Source of the DNA: Rhizobium sp. ACO-34A
GTDB lineage: Bacteria > Pseudomonadota > Alphaproteobacteria > Rhizobiales > Rhizobiaceae
Assembly: GCA_002600635.1 (NCBI GenBank)
Contig: CP021372.1
Location: forward strand, 1 to 64,000
Direction of reading: 5' to 3'
Length of the DNA: 64,000 nt
Shown: positions 47,458-56,346 of the stretch, piece after piece
Numbering within the stretch: position 1 is the stretch's first letter
Layout of the letters: every line of letters begins with the position of its first letter
Notes under the pieces: generated by a model
What the model was told of the DNA's origin: nothing
What the model saw: only the letters and a program-made list of their open reading frames with translations
The model's database searches: none
Program-made: the position numbers and the translations under genes

Positions 47458-48846
47458 ATGACCAGGCAAATTCGTTTCAATGCGTTCGAGATGAACTGCG
47501 TCGGTCATCAGTCGCCGGGGCTATGGGCACATCCCCGCGACAAGTCCTGGAAGTACAAGGATCTCGACTATTGGCAGGATCTGGCGCGTACGCTGGAGCG
47601 TGGCATCTTCGACGGTATCTTCATTGCAGACGTGATTGGATATTATGACGTCTACAAGGGCTCGAATTACCACGCGATCCAACAGGCGGCGCAAATTCCG
47701 GTCAACGATCCCCTGCAGCTCGCAGCGCCGATCGCACTTGCCACCGAGCACCTCGGCATCGGGATCACCGCCTCCACGTCCTTCGAACACCCCTACACCT
47801 TCGCGCGGCGTCTTGCGACGGCCGACCATCACACGAAGGGCCGCATCGGCTGGAACATCGTCACCTCCTATCTCGAAAGCGGAGCGAAAAACGTTGGACA
47901 GACCGGCCTGAAGGCGCACGACAACCGCTATGAAGTGGCCAGCGAGTATCTTGAGGTCATCTACAAGCTGCTGGAGGGTTCATGGGAAGACGGAGCGGTG
48001 CGGCGCGACCGGGAGGGGCGCATATTCACCGATCCCACCAAGGTTCACGAGATCGGACACAAGGGCAAATATTTCGACGTGCCGGGCTACGGACTGACGG
48101 AACCGTCCCCGCAGCGCACTCCCGTCCTTTATCAGGCGGGGACATCCTCGGCCGGGCGCCATTTCGCTTCAAGCCACGCGGAATGCATTTTCATAGCCGC
48201 TCCGACCAAGGAGATCCTCAAGGCTCACGTCGCCGATATCCGCGCTCGCGCAGCGGCGGTCGGCCGCGATCCGCGCAAGCTCTATTTCTACAATCTCCTG
48301 ACCGTCATCGTCGATGAAACGGAGGAGAAGGCGAAGAAGAAATACGAGGAGTACCTGCAATACGTGTCCTATGACGGCTCCCTGGTTTTCATGTCGGGCT
48401 GGACCGGCATCGATTTCGGCTCCTATGCACCAAACGATACGGTACGGCATGTCGAGACCAATGCAGGACGCGCCGCCATCCATGCACTGACGGCTGCCGG
48501 TGCGGGTTCCGCCTGGACGATTGATCAGGTGGCAAAATGGGGTGGCATCGGTGGCCTGGGACCGGTCATCGTGGGCTCGCCCTCGCAGGTTGCCGACATC
48601 CTGCAGGAATGGGTGGAAGAGACCGACGTCGACGGCTTCAACCTCGCCTACGCGGTGACACCGGAGAGCTTCGAGGACGTCGTGGAGTATCTTGTGCCCG
48701 AACTCCAGAGGCGCGGAGCCTATCCGACCGCCTACAAGCCGGGAACGCTGCGTGAGAAGCTTTTCCGAGACGGGCCACTGCTGCCCAGTAATCACCCGGC
48801 TGAGTCTTATCGCAGGCTCCATTCCGACCAGCGCGACGCTTCTTGA
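47458..48846 (+). CDS. FMN-dependent monooxygenase, NtaA/SnaA/DmoA family
   Basis: 462 residues, bacterial-luciferase-like barrel of the class C two-component flavin monooxygenases. Family marks: FNAFEMNCVGHQSPGLW at the start, FDGIFIADVIGYYDVY, the HPYTFARRLATADH segment and GRIGWNIVTSY. Members oxidise nitrilotriacetate, dimethyl sulfide, dibenzothiophene sulfone or EDTA with FMNH2 from a separate reductase (none seen here). The neighbouring DszC-like enzymes favour a sulfur substrate. A 112-base AT-rich gap before it may carry its own promoter; the ribosome site is AAAGGG. Confidence 0.9.
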   Translation: MTRQIRFNAFEMNCVGHQSPGLWAHPRDKSWKYKDLDYWQDLARTLERGIFDGIFIADVIGYYDVYKGSNYHAIQQAAQIPVNDPLQLAAPIALATEHLGIGITASTSFEHPYTFARRLATADHHTKGRIGWNIVTSYLESGAKNVGQTGLKAHDNRYEVASEYLEVIYKLLEGSWEDGAVRRDREGRIFTDPTKVHEIGHKGKYFDVPGYGLTEPSPQRTPVLYQAGTSSAGRHFASSHAECIFIAAPTKEILKAHVADIRARAAAVGRDPRKLYFYNLLTVIVDETEEKAKKKYEEYLQYVSYDGSLVFMSGWTGIDFGSYAPNDTVRHVETNAGRAAIHALTAAGAGSAWTIDQVAKWGGIGGLGPVIVGSPSQVADILQEWVEETDVDGFNLAYAVTPESFEDVVEYLVPELQRRGAYPTAYKPGTLREKLFRDGPLLPSNHPAESYRRLHSDQRDAS

Positions 48847-49043
48847 CTGATCGGGCAGCTTCGGCCAGTGGGCAGGTGACTTGTGGATCACCCCTTGAAT
48901 GGAGTCTAGACGTGAGCTTCTCCCTCGTGGTCCGAAGCGGGCTTGAAGCGTTCTCAAAGCTGAGCGGGAACGACAGCCACCGGTGGTGACTTGTCGTCAG
49001 GGTCCCCCTAAACCCCAAAACGAATCGACACGCCCGGCGCAAA

Positions 49044-49817
49044 TCATTCCTCCTGACAGGCCGCGACGATGCGCTTGCTGGTTGCCTGAAGCAATGGCAG
49101 GAGGCTCTTCGCGCGGTCTGGTGTCAGGCGTTGCGAGATGCTGGAAATGGTAAGCGCGAGATAGGAGGCACCGTTTGGGTTTGGGACCGGGACTGTCAGG
49201 CCTGCCACGCCGACAAAGGTTACGTCGCGCGCCCAGCCGAACCCCTTTCGCCGCACCATGTCGATTTCTTCCCGCAGGCCTGTGGCGTCCGTTTCGTGAA
49301 ACAGTGATGGTGTCTGCATAGCCCGCAGGATGATGTCCTCGGCTTCTTCCTCTGACATCGCGCCGAGCAGTGCGCGCCCCGAATGGCCACTCACGAGGTG
49401 CAGGGTCTGGTTGGCGGAAACGACATGCGTACGCACGGGATACGCACCCTCGCACCGTAGTAGATAGTGGGCTTGATCACCTCTTCGCATGGCGAGATAG
49501 ACGGTATCGCCGCATTCATCGGCCAGTGCCTGAACGATTTCCCGCAGCTTGCGCAGGTCGCTCATGGGACTGGGCGCGTTCAGGCCCATCTCATAGACCA
49601 CCGAGCCGAGCTGATATCGGCGTTCGGCTGTTCTGCGAATGAAACGCTCACCAACCAGTGTATTGAGAATCCGGTGAGCCGTTGGCCGGCTCAATCCGGT
49701 TGCCTGGGTGACATCGATAAGTCGCGCGCCCCGCTGCCCATGGCGGGAAACCTCGCGGAGGATGGCGCAGGTTCGTTCAACCACCTGGCTCTTTCCGTCG
49801 CTTTCTTCCGCTGACAC
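49044..49817 (-). CDS. IclR-family transcriptional regulator
   Basis: 257 residues: winged helix-turn-helix (about 8-70: ILREVSRHGQRGARLIDVTQATGLSRPTAHRIL) and an IclR effector domain (about 85-250, AMRRGDQAHYLLR; HLVSGHSGRALLGAMS). The start is GTG. A GTCC-N7-GGAC palindrome lies 17 bases before it and a second before the divergent SDR gene, with two more before the LIV operon; it probably represses itself and the whole catabolic block until an aromatic- or acid-like effector binds. The ligand is unknown. Confidence 0.92.
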   Translation of the reverse strand: MSAEESDGKSQVVERTCAILREVSRHGQRGARLIDVTQATGLSRPTAHRILNTLVGERFIRRTAERRYQLGSVVYEMGLNAPSPMSDLRKLREIVQALADECGDTVYLAMRRGDQAHYLLRCEGAYPVRTHVVSANQTLHLVSGHSGRALLGAMSEEEAEDIILRAMQTPSLFHETDATGLREEIDMVRRKGFGWARDVTFVGVAGLTVPVPNPNGASYLALTISSISQRLTPDRAKSLLPLLQATSKRIVAACQEE

Positions 49818-49833
49818 CTAAATTCCCCCTAAA

Positions 49834-49848
49834 GTCCGATTATCGGAC
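49834..49848. promoter_or_regulatory. IclR-type operator 1 (GTCC-N7-GGAC)
   Basis: GTCCGATTATCGGAC, extended by AA/TT to a 19-base near-perfect palindrome, 17 bases upstream of the iclR-type GTG start: suited to autorepression. Confidence 0.65.
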
Positions 49849-49928
49849 TTAAATACAGAGCGTCCCGGATAATTGCAAATGATGTCTTGCCTAAATTCAA
49901 AATACGATGATTTTAGAAGTGTTTTCGA

Positions 49929-49943
49929 GTCCAATATATGGAC
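49929..49943. promoter_or_regulatory. IclR-type operator 2 (GTCC-N7-GGAC)
   Basis: GTCCAATATATGGAC, 20 bases before the start of the SDR gene at 49963; same arms and spacing as the other three sites. Confidence 0.65.
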
Positions 49944-49962
49944 TTTTCGGGAGAGATCAGGA

Positions 49963-50700
49963 ATGGAAAATCGTTTTGAAGGGCGAGTCGCTGTTGTAAC
50001 CGGTGGCGCACGAGGTATCGGCTTGGCTGTAGCCAAGAGGCTTGCCGGGGAGGGCGCCAGGGTGGCCATATGGGACTTGCGTGGGGCAACAGAAGCTGCG
50101 GCGGCGCTGGGCAAGAACTCGATGGGTGTCGCGGTGGATGTGAGTGACGAGTCCTCCGTGATCGAGGCCATGAGGCAAACGCGGGCACAACTCGGTCCGG
50201 CCGACATAATGATCACTGCGGCCGGCATCACGGGGCCGACGCAGCCCGTTCAGGGGCATCCCTATGCGGAATGGAAGCGGGTCGTCGATATTCATCTCGG
50301 CGGCGTCTTCCTGTGCTGCAGGGCTGCGCTCGATGACATGGTGGCGCGAGATTATGGGCGCATCATTACGATTGCGTCAGTGGCGGGCAAAGAGGGCAAT
50401 CCGAACGCATCCTCTTATTCGGCCGCGAAGGCGGGCATAATCGGCTTCACGAAATCGCTGGGCAAGGAACTCGCCGCAACGGGCGTGCGTGCCAATGTCA
50501 TCGCGCCCGGCCTCATCAATACGCCGTTGATGGAGCAGCTTCCGCCGGAACAGGTTCAGTTTTCTCTGGGTAAGATCCCGCAGGGGCGTTTTGGTACTGT
50601 CGAAGAGTGCGCTTCGCTCGTTGGCTGGCTTGCGTCGGAGGAGTGCTCGTTCAACTCTGGTGCGGTCTTTGATCTTTCCGGCGGTCGCGCGACCTACTGA
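49963..50700 (+). CDS. SDR-family oxidoreductase
   Basis: 245 residues, classical short-chain dehydrogenase: cofactor motif TGGARGIG (13-20), NAG replaced by TAAGI near 85, catalytic Ser in ITIASVAG, YSAAK near 152 and PGLINTPL. NAD(P)-dependent alcohol/ketone interconversion is expected; it reads like a FabG-type carbonyl reductase. The start at 49963 gives the usual N-terminus. Divergent from the IclR gene, with operator 2 just upstream and operator 3 touching its stop codon, so it belongs to the same regulon as the LIV operon. Confidence 0.9.
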   Translation: MENRFEGRVAVVTGGARGIGLAVAKRLAGEGARVAIWDLRGATEAAAALGKNSMGVAVDVSDESSVIEAMRQTRAQLGPADIMITAAGITGPTQPVQGHPYAEWKRVVDIHLGGVFLCCRAALDDMVARDYGRIITIASVAGKEGNPNASSYSAAKAGIIGFTKSLGKELAATGVRANVIAPGLINTPLMEQLPPEQVQFSLGKIPQGRFGTVEECASLVGWLASEECSFNSGAVFDLSGGRATY

Positions 50701-50715
50701 GTCCATTTAATGGAC
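50701..50715. promoter_or_regulatory. IclR-type operator 3 (GTCC-N7-GGAC)
   Basis: GTCCATTTAATGGAC begins at the base after the SDR stop codon. It lies about 360 bases before the binding-protein gene, in an AT-rich stretch, and may act with operator 4. Confidence 0.6.
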
Positions 50716-51073
50716 AAGTGAAAGTTTCTCGTCAGCCTGTCATGAAATCTGAAAATCGGAATTTTTCGGTGAAAAAAGATCCTTTTTGCAGGAAATTCCA
50801 ATTATTTCCCATCGAGGAAGGTTTTTCGGATTTGATGCAAGGCAAGAAAAATTTCCATTAAGTCCGAATAGTGGACGCTTCAAGTTGACCGCATGTCCCA
50901 GTCTGCGGCAACTTCGCGAACAGGAGGAGCCGGGTCCGTGAACGTGAGGGAGCGTTCATTCGGGGCGCCGGCCATGGGGGAGCCCGGCCTGAACTGATTG
51001 TCGATCCGGTTTCGGCGCATGCCCGAGGGTGTGCGCCGAATGGGTCGAGTTGCGCCTAAAGGGAGGAAGCACA
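50716..51073. promoter_or_regulatory. Promoter/leader region of the LIV operon
   Basis: The first 150 bases are AT-rich (promoter-like) up to operator 4 at 50862-50876; the rest is a roughly 200-base leader. It holds a 34-codon frame (50893-50997) with no recognisable product; I do not call it a gene. Confidence 0.45.
50862..50876. promoter_or_regulatory. IclR-type operator 4 (GTCC-N7-GGAC)
   Basis: GTCCGAATAGTGGAC, with the less symmetric centre of the four, about 200 bases before the start of the LIV-type binding-protein gene. Probably over or next to the operon promoter. Confidence 0.6.
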
Positions 51074-52309
51074 ATGAAATTCAATCGTATCTTCGTCATC
51101 TCCGGTCTCATGGCCACCCTTTCGTCGGTGGCCTACGCCGAGGATACATTCAAGTTCGCCATGATCGATCCCTTCTCCGGTCCGGCCGCGGTCGTGACCG
51201 AACGGATCAATAAGGTCCTCAGTCACTCCGTTGCCGAGGTCAATGCGAACGGCGGCCTGAACGGCCAGAAGATCGAAATCCTGACCTTCGACAACAAAAT
51301 GTCCCCGCAAGAAACGGCGATCCAGGCGCAGAAGGCGATCGATGCCGGCGCCCGCATCCTTCAGACGAGCGTTTCCTCGTCGAATACGTTCGCTCTTGTC
51401 GATTTCGTGCGCAAGTACAACCGCCGCAATCCCGACAAGCGGGTGATGGTATTCGACGGCGCATCCCATGACCCGGCGACGACCGGAGCCAAGTGCAGCC
51501 CCTACAGCTTTTCCTGGGTGCTCAACGCCAACATGAAGACGGCCGGCCTCGCTTCCTACCTGAAGACCCGTCCGGATATCACCAAGGTTTTCCTGCTGAA
51601 CGCAGAGGGCTCTTCCGGGCAGACCACGCGTCAGAGCGTGATCGACATGGTCGGCAAGGCGCGCCCGGATATCGAATGGGTCGGCGATGATACGCACCCG
51701 TTGCAGAAGATCACGGATTTTGCGCCCTACATCGCCAAGATCCGCGCCTCGGGTGCACAAGCCGTCATCACCTCCGACTGGGGCGCCGATCTGGCGCTGG
51801 TGCTGAAGTCGGCAGGAGAATCCGGCCTTGGTGTGGAGTGGTTCACCTATTTCTCGACAGGCCCCGGTGCTCCGACGGCAATTGCCCAGGCAGGCCTCAA
51901 GGATCTCGTCTACTCGGTCTTCGATGGCGACGCCGGTATCGATAATGCGGAACTGAAGGCGTTCGAGACCTCCTTCCGCGTGGAGCAGGGCATATCCGCA
52001 AGCCCGTTCCCCGGTGATACTTCAGCCATCCGCGCTCTCGCGGAGGCGGCAAAGAAGGCTGGTTCCAACGAGACCGGTGCACTCGCGTCCGCGCTTGAAG
52101 GCGTAGAGTTCAAGACGGTCTACGGTGCGCCGGCGACGATGCGTCCCGATGATCACCAGATCATCACCCAGATGGCAGTTTCGACCTTTGGCCCGGTTTC
52201 CGGTGATGCGCTGGACGAGGACAAGACCGGCTGGGGCTGGACAAACGTTGCTATCATCCCCGCGACGGACGTCACGTTGCCTTCGACCTGCAACATGGAT
52301 CGCTCCTGA
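51074..52309 (+). CDS. LIV-type ABC substrate-binding protein
   Basis: 411 residues with a Sec signal peptide (about 1-21, ending SVAYA) and a Leu/Ile/Val-binding-protein fold (FKFAMIDPFSGPAAVV; VNANGGLNGQKIEI). LIV-like receptors also take aromatic acids, amides and short carboxylates (family knowledge). The context, an operon for oxidation of a ketone, argues against branched-chain amino acids. Strong ribosome site GGGAGGAAG. First gene of the operon that runs to 62578. Confidence 0.93.
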   Translation: MKFNRIFVISGLMATLSSVAYAEDTFKFAMIDPFSGPAAVVTERINKVLSHSVAEVNANGGLNGQKIEILTFDNKMSPQETAIQAQKAIDAGARILQTSVSSSNTFALVDFVRKYNRRNPDKRVMVFDGASHDPATTGAKCSPYSFSWVLNANMKTAGLASYLKTRPDITKVFLLNAEGSSGQTTRQSVIDMVGKARPDIEWVGDDTHPLQKITDFAPYIAKIRASGAQAVITSDWGADLALVLKSAGESGLGVEWFTYFSTGPGAPTAIAQAGLKDLVYSVFDGDAGIDNAELKAFETSFRVEQGISASPFPGDTSAIRALAEAAKKAGSNETGALASALEGVEFKTVYGAPATMRPDDHQIITQMAVSTFGPVSGDALDEDKTGWGWTNVAIIPATDVTLPSTCNMDRS

Positions 52310-52382
52310 AACGGAACGTCTGCAGCGGGTCTGGCTCAGGCTCGCTTTCAGCCGCACGACCAATACAGTCGAGAGTGACACG

Positions 52383-53315
52383 ATGCCAGTTCAATACCCC
52401 TATCGCGAAGTCGTTTCCGGTCTCGGTTTTCCCGAAGGGCCGGTGGTTCTGCCCGACGGATCCCTGATCGTATGCGAGATCCAGCACCGCTGCCTTACGC
52501 AGATCGCGCCGGACGGAACGAAGACGATGTTGCTGACGATCGATGGCGCCCCGAACGGGGCAGCCATCGGCGCGGACGGCGCGCTTTACATCTGCAACAA
52601 CGGTGACGGTTTCGCCTGGGGCGAGCCGGGTGGCTGGACGCAGCCTGTTGGCGGCAACCCCGCCTATTCCGGAGGTCGTATCGAACGGGTGGATTTGCAG
52701 ACCGGCGAAGTGCGGGAACTCTATCGCGAAGTGGGCGGGCACGCGCTGCTGATGCCCAACGACATCGTCGTCGATAGCGATGGTGGTCTCTGGTTTACCG
52801 ACCATGGCATCCGCGACGCGCGCGGGTTTCGCCATGGCGGACTTTATTATGGCAAACCTGACGGATCTCATGTCCACGAAGTCGCCTATCCGATCACCAC
52901 GGCCAATGGTGTCGGCCTCTCTCCGGATGGCAGGACGGTCTATGTTGCCGAAACAGAGACCGGCCGCCTCTATGCCTATCCGATCACCGGGCCGGGGCAA
53001 ATTACAGCGCCATCTCCGGCAAGGCCGGGAGACGCCATTCTGGCGCAGATCGAGGGGTTCAAGCGCTATGACAGCCTGGCCGTCGAAGCCTGTGGCAACA
53101 TCTGCGTGGCCGGGCTGACGCCGGGCTGCATCACGGTCATTTCGCCTGATGGCAAGGAAGTCGAGACCGTCGAGATGCCGGACGAATTCTCCACAAACCT
53201 GGCCTTCGGCGGACCGGACATGAAGACCGCCTTTGTCACCCTTTCCGGCAAGGGACGGGTGATCGCGGTCGATTGGCCGCGACCGGGCCTCAAACCGAAC
53301 TTTTCGGGACTATGA
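52383..53315 (+). CDS. SMP-30/gluconolactonase-family hydrolase (probable lactonase)
   Basis: 310 residues, a six-bladed propeller hydrolase. GFPEGPVVLPDG holds the metal-binding Glu (about E18); LLMPNDIVVDSDGGLWFTD and NGVGLSPDGRTVYVAE are the family repeats with the Asn/Asp metal ligands. Members hydrolyse lactones with a divalent metal. Placed within an operon that also encodes a Baeyer-Villiger monooxygenase, it is the natural candidate to open a lactone product. The stop overlaps the LivH-type start (ATGA). Confidence 0.9.
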   Translation: MPVQYPYREVVSGLGFPEGPVVLPDGSLIVCEIQHRCLTQIAPDGTKTMLLTIDGAPNGAAIGADGALYICNNGDGFAWGEPGGWTQPVGGNPAYSGGRIERVDLQTGEVRELYREVGGHALLMPNDIVVDSDGGLWFTDHGIRDARGFRHGGLYYGKPDGSHVHEVAYPITTANGVGLSPDGRTVYVAETETGRLYAYPITGPGQITAPSPARPGDAILAQIEGFKRYDSLAVEACGNICVAGLTPGCITVISPDGKEVETVEMPDEFSTNLAFGGPDMKTAFVTLSGKGRVIAVDWPRPGLKPNFSGL

Positions 53316-54265
53316 CGATGAGCATCGATGTCCTCACCTTCTCGCTGCTGAACGGCGTGCTCTATGGCATGCTGCTTTTCCTGCTTGCCTCCGGGCTCAC
53401 GCTGATCTTTTCGATGATGGGCGTCCTCAACTTCGCCCACGCCAGCTTCTTCATGGTGGGCGCCTATCTCGGCTTCGCGATCTCCCGCCATACCGGCTTT
53501 TTCGCTGCTCTTATTCTTGCACCGCTTGCCGTCGGTATTCTCGGCATTCTGGTGGAGCGCTACGGCCTGAGGCGCGTGCATCGTTTCGGGCATCTGGGCG
53601 AATTGCTCTTCACTTTCGGTCTCGCCTTCGTACTGGAAGAGGCCGTGCAGATGATCTGGGGCCGTTCGCCGCAGGATTTCAAGGTGCCGGCCGTGCTTGA
53701 TTTTCCCGCCTTCACCCTGTTCGGTGCGGATTATCCGGCATTCCGCATATTCATGCTTGCGGTCTCGGTCATCGTCTTCGTCGGTCTCGGATTGCTTCTG
53801 ACCCGCACCCGTGTTGGCCTCATCGTCAAGGCGTCGCTCAACCATCCGGAAATGGTGTCCATGCTCGGTCACAATGTTCCGATGGTCTTCATGGGAGTGT
53901 TCGGCGTCGGTTCGGCACTCGCTGGTCTGGCAGGCGTTATCGCCGGCCCGGTTCTCGTCACGCAGCCTTCCATGGCGGCGGCGCTCGGACCGATCCTCTT
54001 CGTCATCATCGTGGTCGGCGGGCTTGGCTCCCTGACCGGGGCCTTCATCGCTTCGCTTCTCGTTGGTTTCATCCAGACCTTCGCGGTCGCAATCGACCTC
54101 TCGGTTTCCGATGTCTTCGGCCTCATCGGCATCCACAGCGCGCCGGCAATCTTCCGCGATGTGTGGAATGTCAGCGTCGCCCAGATCGGACCGGTCATCC
54201 CCTATCTGCTGCTCGTTCTCGTGCTGATCGTGCGGCCGGCAGGGCTTATCGGCAAGCGCATGTGA
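53312..54265 (+). CDS. LIV-type ABC permease (LivH family)
   Basis: 317 residues, about eight hydrophobic segments. GVLYGMLLFLLASGLTLIFSMMGVLNFAHASFFMVGAY is reduced here to its key parts: LTLIFSMMGVLNFAH is the LivH hallmark. Overlaps the lactonase gene by 4 bases. One half of the membrane channel with the gene at 54296. Confidence 0.93.
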   Translation: MTMSIDVLTFSLLNGVLYGMLLFLLASGLTLIFSMMGVLNFAHASFFMVGAYLGFAISRHTGFFAALILAPLAVGILGILVERYGLRRVHRFGHLGELLFTFGLAFVLEEAVQMIWGRSPQDFKVPAVLDFPAFTLFGADYPAFRIFMLAVSVIVFVGLGLLLTRTRVGLIVKASLNHPEMVSMLGHNVPMVFMGVFGVGSALAGLAGVIAGPVLVTQPSMAAALGPILFVIIVVGGLGSLTGAFIASLLVGFIQTFAVAIDLSVSDVFGLIGIHSAPAIFRDVWNVSVAQIGPVIPYLLLVLVLIVRPAGLIGKRM

Positions 54266-54295
54266 CGGTTACCGGGAAAGACAGGATACGCGAAT

Positions 54296-55588
54296 ATGAC
54301 TATCGGTACTGACATTTCCACGACGAACCGTCCTGCAGCCGGCATCGCCGTGCCGGGCATCGGGCCATGGCTTGCCGCAGCCGCTCTGCTTTTGGGTCTG
54401 CCACTGGTCTTCCAGGGCGACTCTGCGGTCTCGACCCTCAACTATCTCGGGATCATGGCGCTCTTTGCGCTTTCCTATAACGTGCTGCTCGGGCAGACCG
54501 GCCTGCTTTCACTCGGCCACGCGACCTTCTTCGGTCTTGGCGGTTTCGTGGTCTGTCACATCATCCTTGGCCTGTCCGAGGCGGGGTTGTCCTTTCCGCT
54601 CCCGCTCGTGCCGTTGTTCGGTGGCTTGGCGACGCTGCTGCTCGGCGTGTTCGCCGGCTGGCTCGCTTCGGCAAGGGGCGGCATGCCCTTTGCCATGATC
54701 ACGCTCGGCCTCAGCGAACTCGTCTATGCGGCGGCCGCCCTGTTTCCCTCGATCTACGGATCGGAAGAGGGCATCGGCATCGATCGCATGGAACTCGGCT
54801 CCTTCCTCGGTTTCGATTTTGCCTCGCCCGTTCACGTCTATTACGTGATCGCCGCCTGGCTGCTCGTCTGCGCTTTCCTGATGTATTATCTCGCACGCAC
54901 CCCCCTCGGCCTGCTTTCGAACGCCGTGCGCGACAATGCCGAACGTATCGAGTTTCTCGGCTTCTCCGCTCGCCGGGTGCGTATGCTGAGCTACGCCATC
55001 GCCTCCGGTTTCGCAGGCGTTGCCGGTGGTCTTGCGGCACTCAACTTCGAGATCATGACGGTGCATGAACTCAGCGCCGGCCAGTCCGCGCTGGTGTTGA
55101 TCATGACCTATATCGGCGGTACCCGGGTTTTCTTCGGCCCCATTCTCGGTGCCGTCGTGATCGGTCTCATGAAGATCTGGCTCTCCGATGTGACGCCTGC
55201 CTGGCAGCTCTATTTCGGCCTGCTTTTCATCTTCGTCGTCATGGTCGCGCCGGGCGGTCTCGCGGGTATGGTCCTGGGCGGCGCATCGCTCATCCGTTCA
55301 AGGCGGTTGAAAGTTGAAGCGCCGTTGCTTGCCGCGGTCGCCTGCACCGGTGCGGCAACTGTCGCGGGCGTGATTTTCCTGATCGAGCTTGGTTACCGGA
55401 TCGGCCTCGATGCCGCCCTTGGTCCCGATCTTGTCGTCCTCGGCGTTCCGCTTGACGCGCAATCTGTCTGGTCATGGTTGCTTGCCCTCGCGCTCGCGGT
55501 GGGCGGGTCTCTTGCCACCCGTGCAGTCGTTGGCAGTTTGAATGGACTGCGGCAGACGCTCGCCATCACGGAAAAAGGAGCGGTGTAA
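54296..55588 (+). CDS. LIV-type ABC permease (LivM family) with C-terminal extension
   Basis: 430 residues. The core (about 1-325) is a normal LivM permease (LLGQTGLLSLGHATFFGLGG; RDNAERIEFLGFSARRVR; RVFFGPILGAVV). About 100 residues follow the usual end (after MVAPGGLAGM), with two further hydrophobic segments (near 340-360 and 395-410) and a polar tail; the extension has no motif I know. TAATG overlap with the next gene. Confidence 0.92.
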   Translation: MTIGTDISTTNRPAAGIAVPGIGPWLAAAALLLGLPLVFQGDSAVSTLNYLGIMALFALSYNVLLGQTGLLSLGHATFFGLGGFVVCHIILGLSEAGLSFPLPLVPLFGGLATLLLGVFAGWLASARGGMPFAMITLGLSELVYAAAALFPSIYGSEEGIGIDRMELGSFLGFDFASPVHVYYVIAAWLLVCAFLMYYLARTPLGLLSNAVRDNAERIEFLGFSARRVRMLSYAIASGFAGVAGGLAALNFEIMTVHELSAGQSALVLIMTYIGGTRVFFGPILGAVVIGLMKIWLSDVTPAWQLYFGLLFIFVVMVAPGGLAGMVLGGASLIRSRRLKVEAPLLAAVACTGAATVAGVIFLIELGYRIGLDAALGPDLVVLGVPLDAQSVWSWLLALALAVGGSLATRAVVGSLNGLRQTLAITEKGAV

Positions 55589-56346
55589 TGACCAACAGTC
55601 TCGAAATCCGCGATCTCACGAAGAGCTTCGGTCCGGTCGCAATCATTCGCGGCATCAATCTCGATCTCCGGCAGGGAGAACGTCATGCCCTGATCGGCCC
55701 GAACGGCGCCGGCAAGTCCACCCTGTTTCACCTGATATCCGGCAGGCTTACGCCGACATCCGGGACGGTCCGCCTGAACGGCAGGGAGATCCAGGGCAGG
55801 AGCCCTGCCGCCATCTGCCATGCGGGCCTCGCGCGCAGCTTCCAGATCACCAACATCTTTCCGGAAATGTCCGTGCTCGACAATCTGCGTTGCGGCGTGC
55901 TCTGGCGGCTCGGTCATCGCTACAGCATTCGCCGCGTGCTTGGCAGGATGCCGGATGTTGCGGAGACGTGCGATCAGTTGCTGGAAGAGGTCGGTCTCAC
56001 CGGCCGCCGCCATCACCGGGCCGATACGCTGACCTATCCGGAACAGCGGGCGCTGGAACTCGGACTGGCAATCGCAAGCGGTGCGCAGACTCTGCTGCTC
56101 GATGAGCCCATGGCCGGCATGAGTCACTCCGAAACCGCAGCCGCTCTCGCGCTCATCCGCAAGGTTACCGAGAACCGCACATTGCTGATGGTCGAGCATG
56201 ACATGGGCGTGATCTTCGAACTGGCGGACCGCATCTCCGTTCTGGTCTACGGCGAGATCATCGCGACCGGTACGCCGGAGGAAATCCGTTCCAACAAGGC
56301 GGTCCAGGAAGCCTATCTCGGGACCGCGATGGAGAAGGCCGCATGA
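55588..56346 (+). CDS. LIV-type ABC ATPase (LivG family)
   Basis: 252 residues: Walker A GPNGAGKST (about 38-46), Q-loop RSFQITNIFPEMSVLDN, Walker B TLLLDEPMAGMSHSE and H-loop VEHDMGVIF. The usual LSGG signature is altered to LTYPEQRALELGLAIA, a variant seen in LivG proteins. Its last 4 bases overlap LivF. Confidence 0.93.
   Translation: MTNSLEIRDLTKSFGPVAIIRGINLDLRQGERHALIGPNGAGKSTLFHLISGRLTPTSGTVRLNGREIQGRSPAAICHAGLARSFQITNIFPEMSVLDNLRCGVLWRLGHRYSIRRVLGRMPDVAETCDQLLEEVGLTGRRHHRADTLTYPEQRALELGLAIASGAQTLLLDEPMAGMSHSETAAALALIRKVTENRTLLMVEHDMGVIFELADRISVLVYGEIIATGTPEEIRSNKAVQEAYLGTAMEKAA

Noticed and set aside
48847..49043. Possible insertion-sequence end (CCCCCTAAACCCC-type text) between the monooxygenase and IclR genes
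   Set aside because: No matching inverted end, target duplication or transposase piece could be found.
50893..50997. 34-codon frame in the LIV operon leader
   Set aside because: No family and no conserved feature; a leader peptide cannot be argued from sequence alone.
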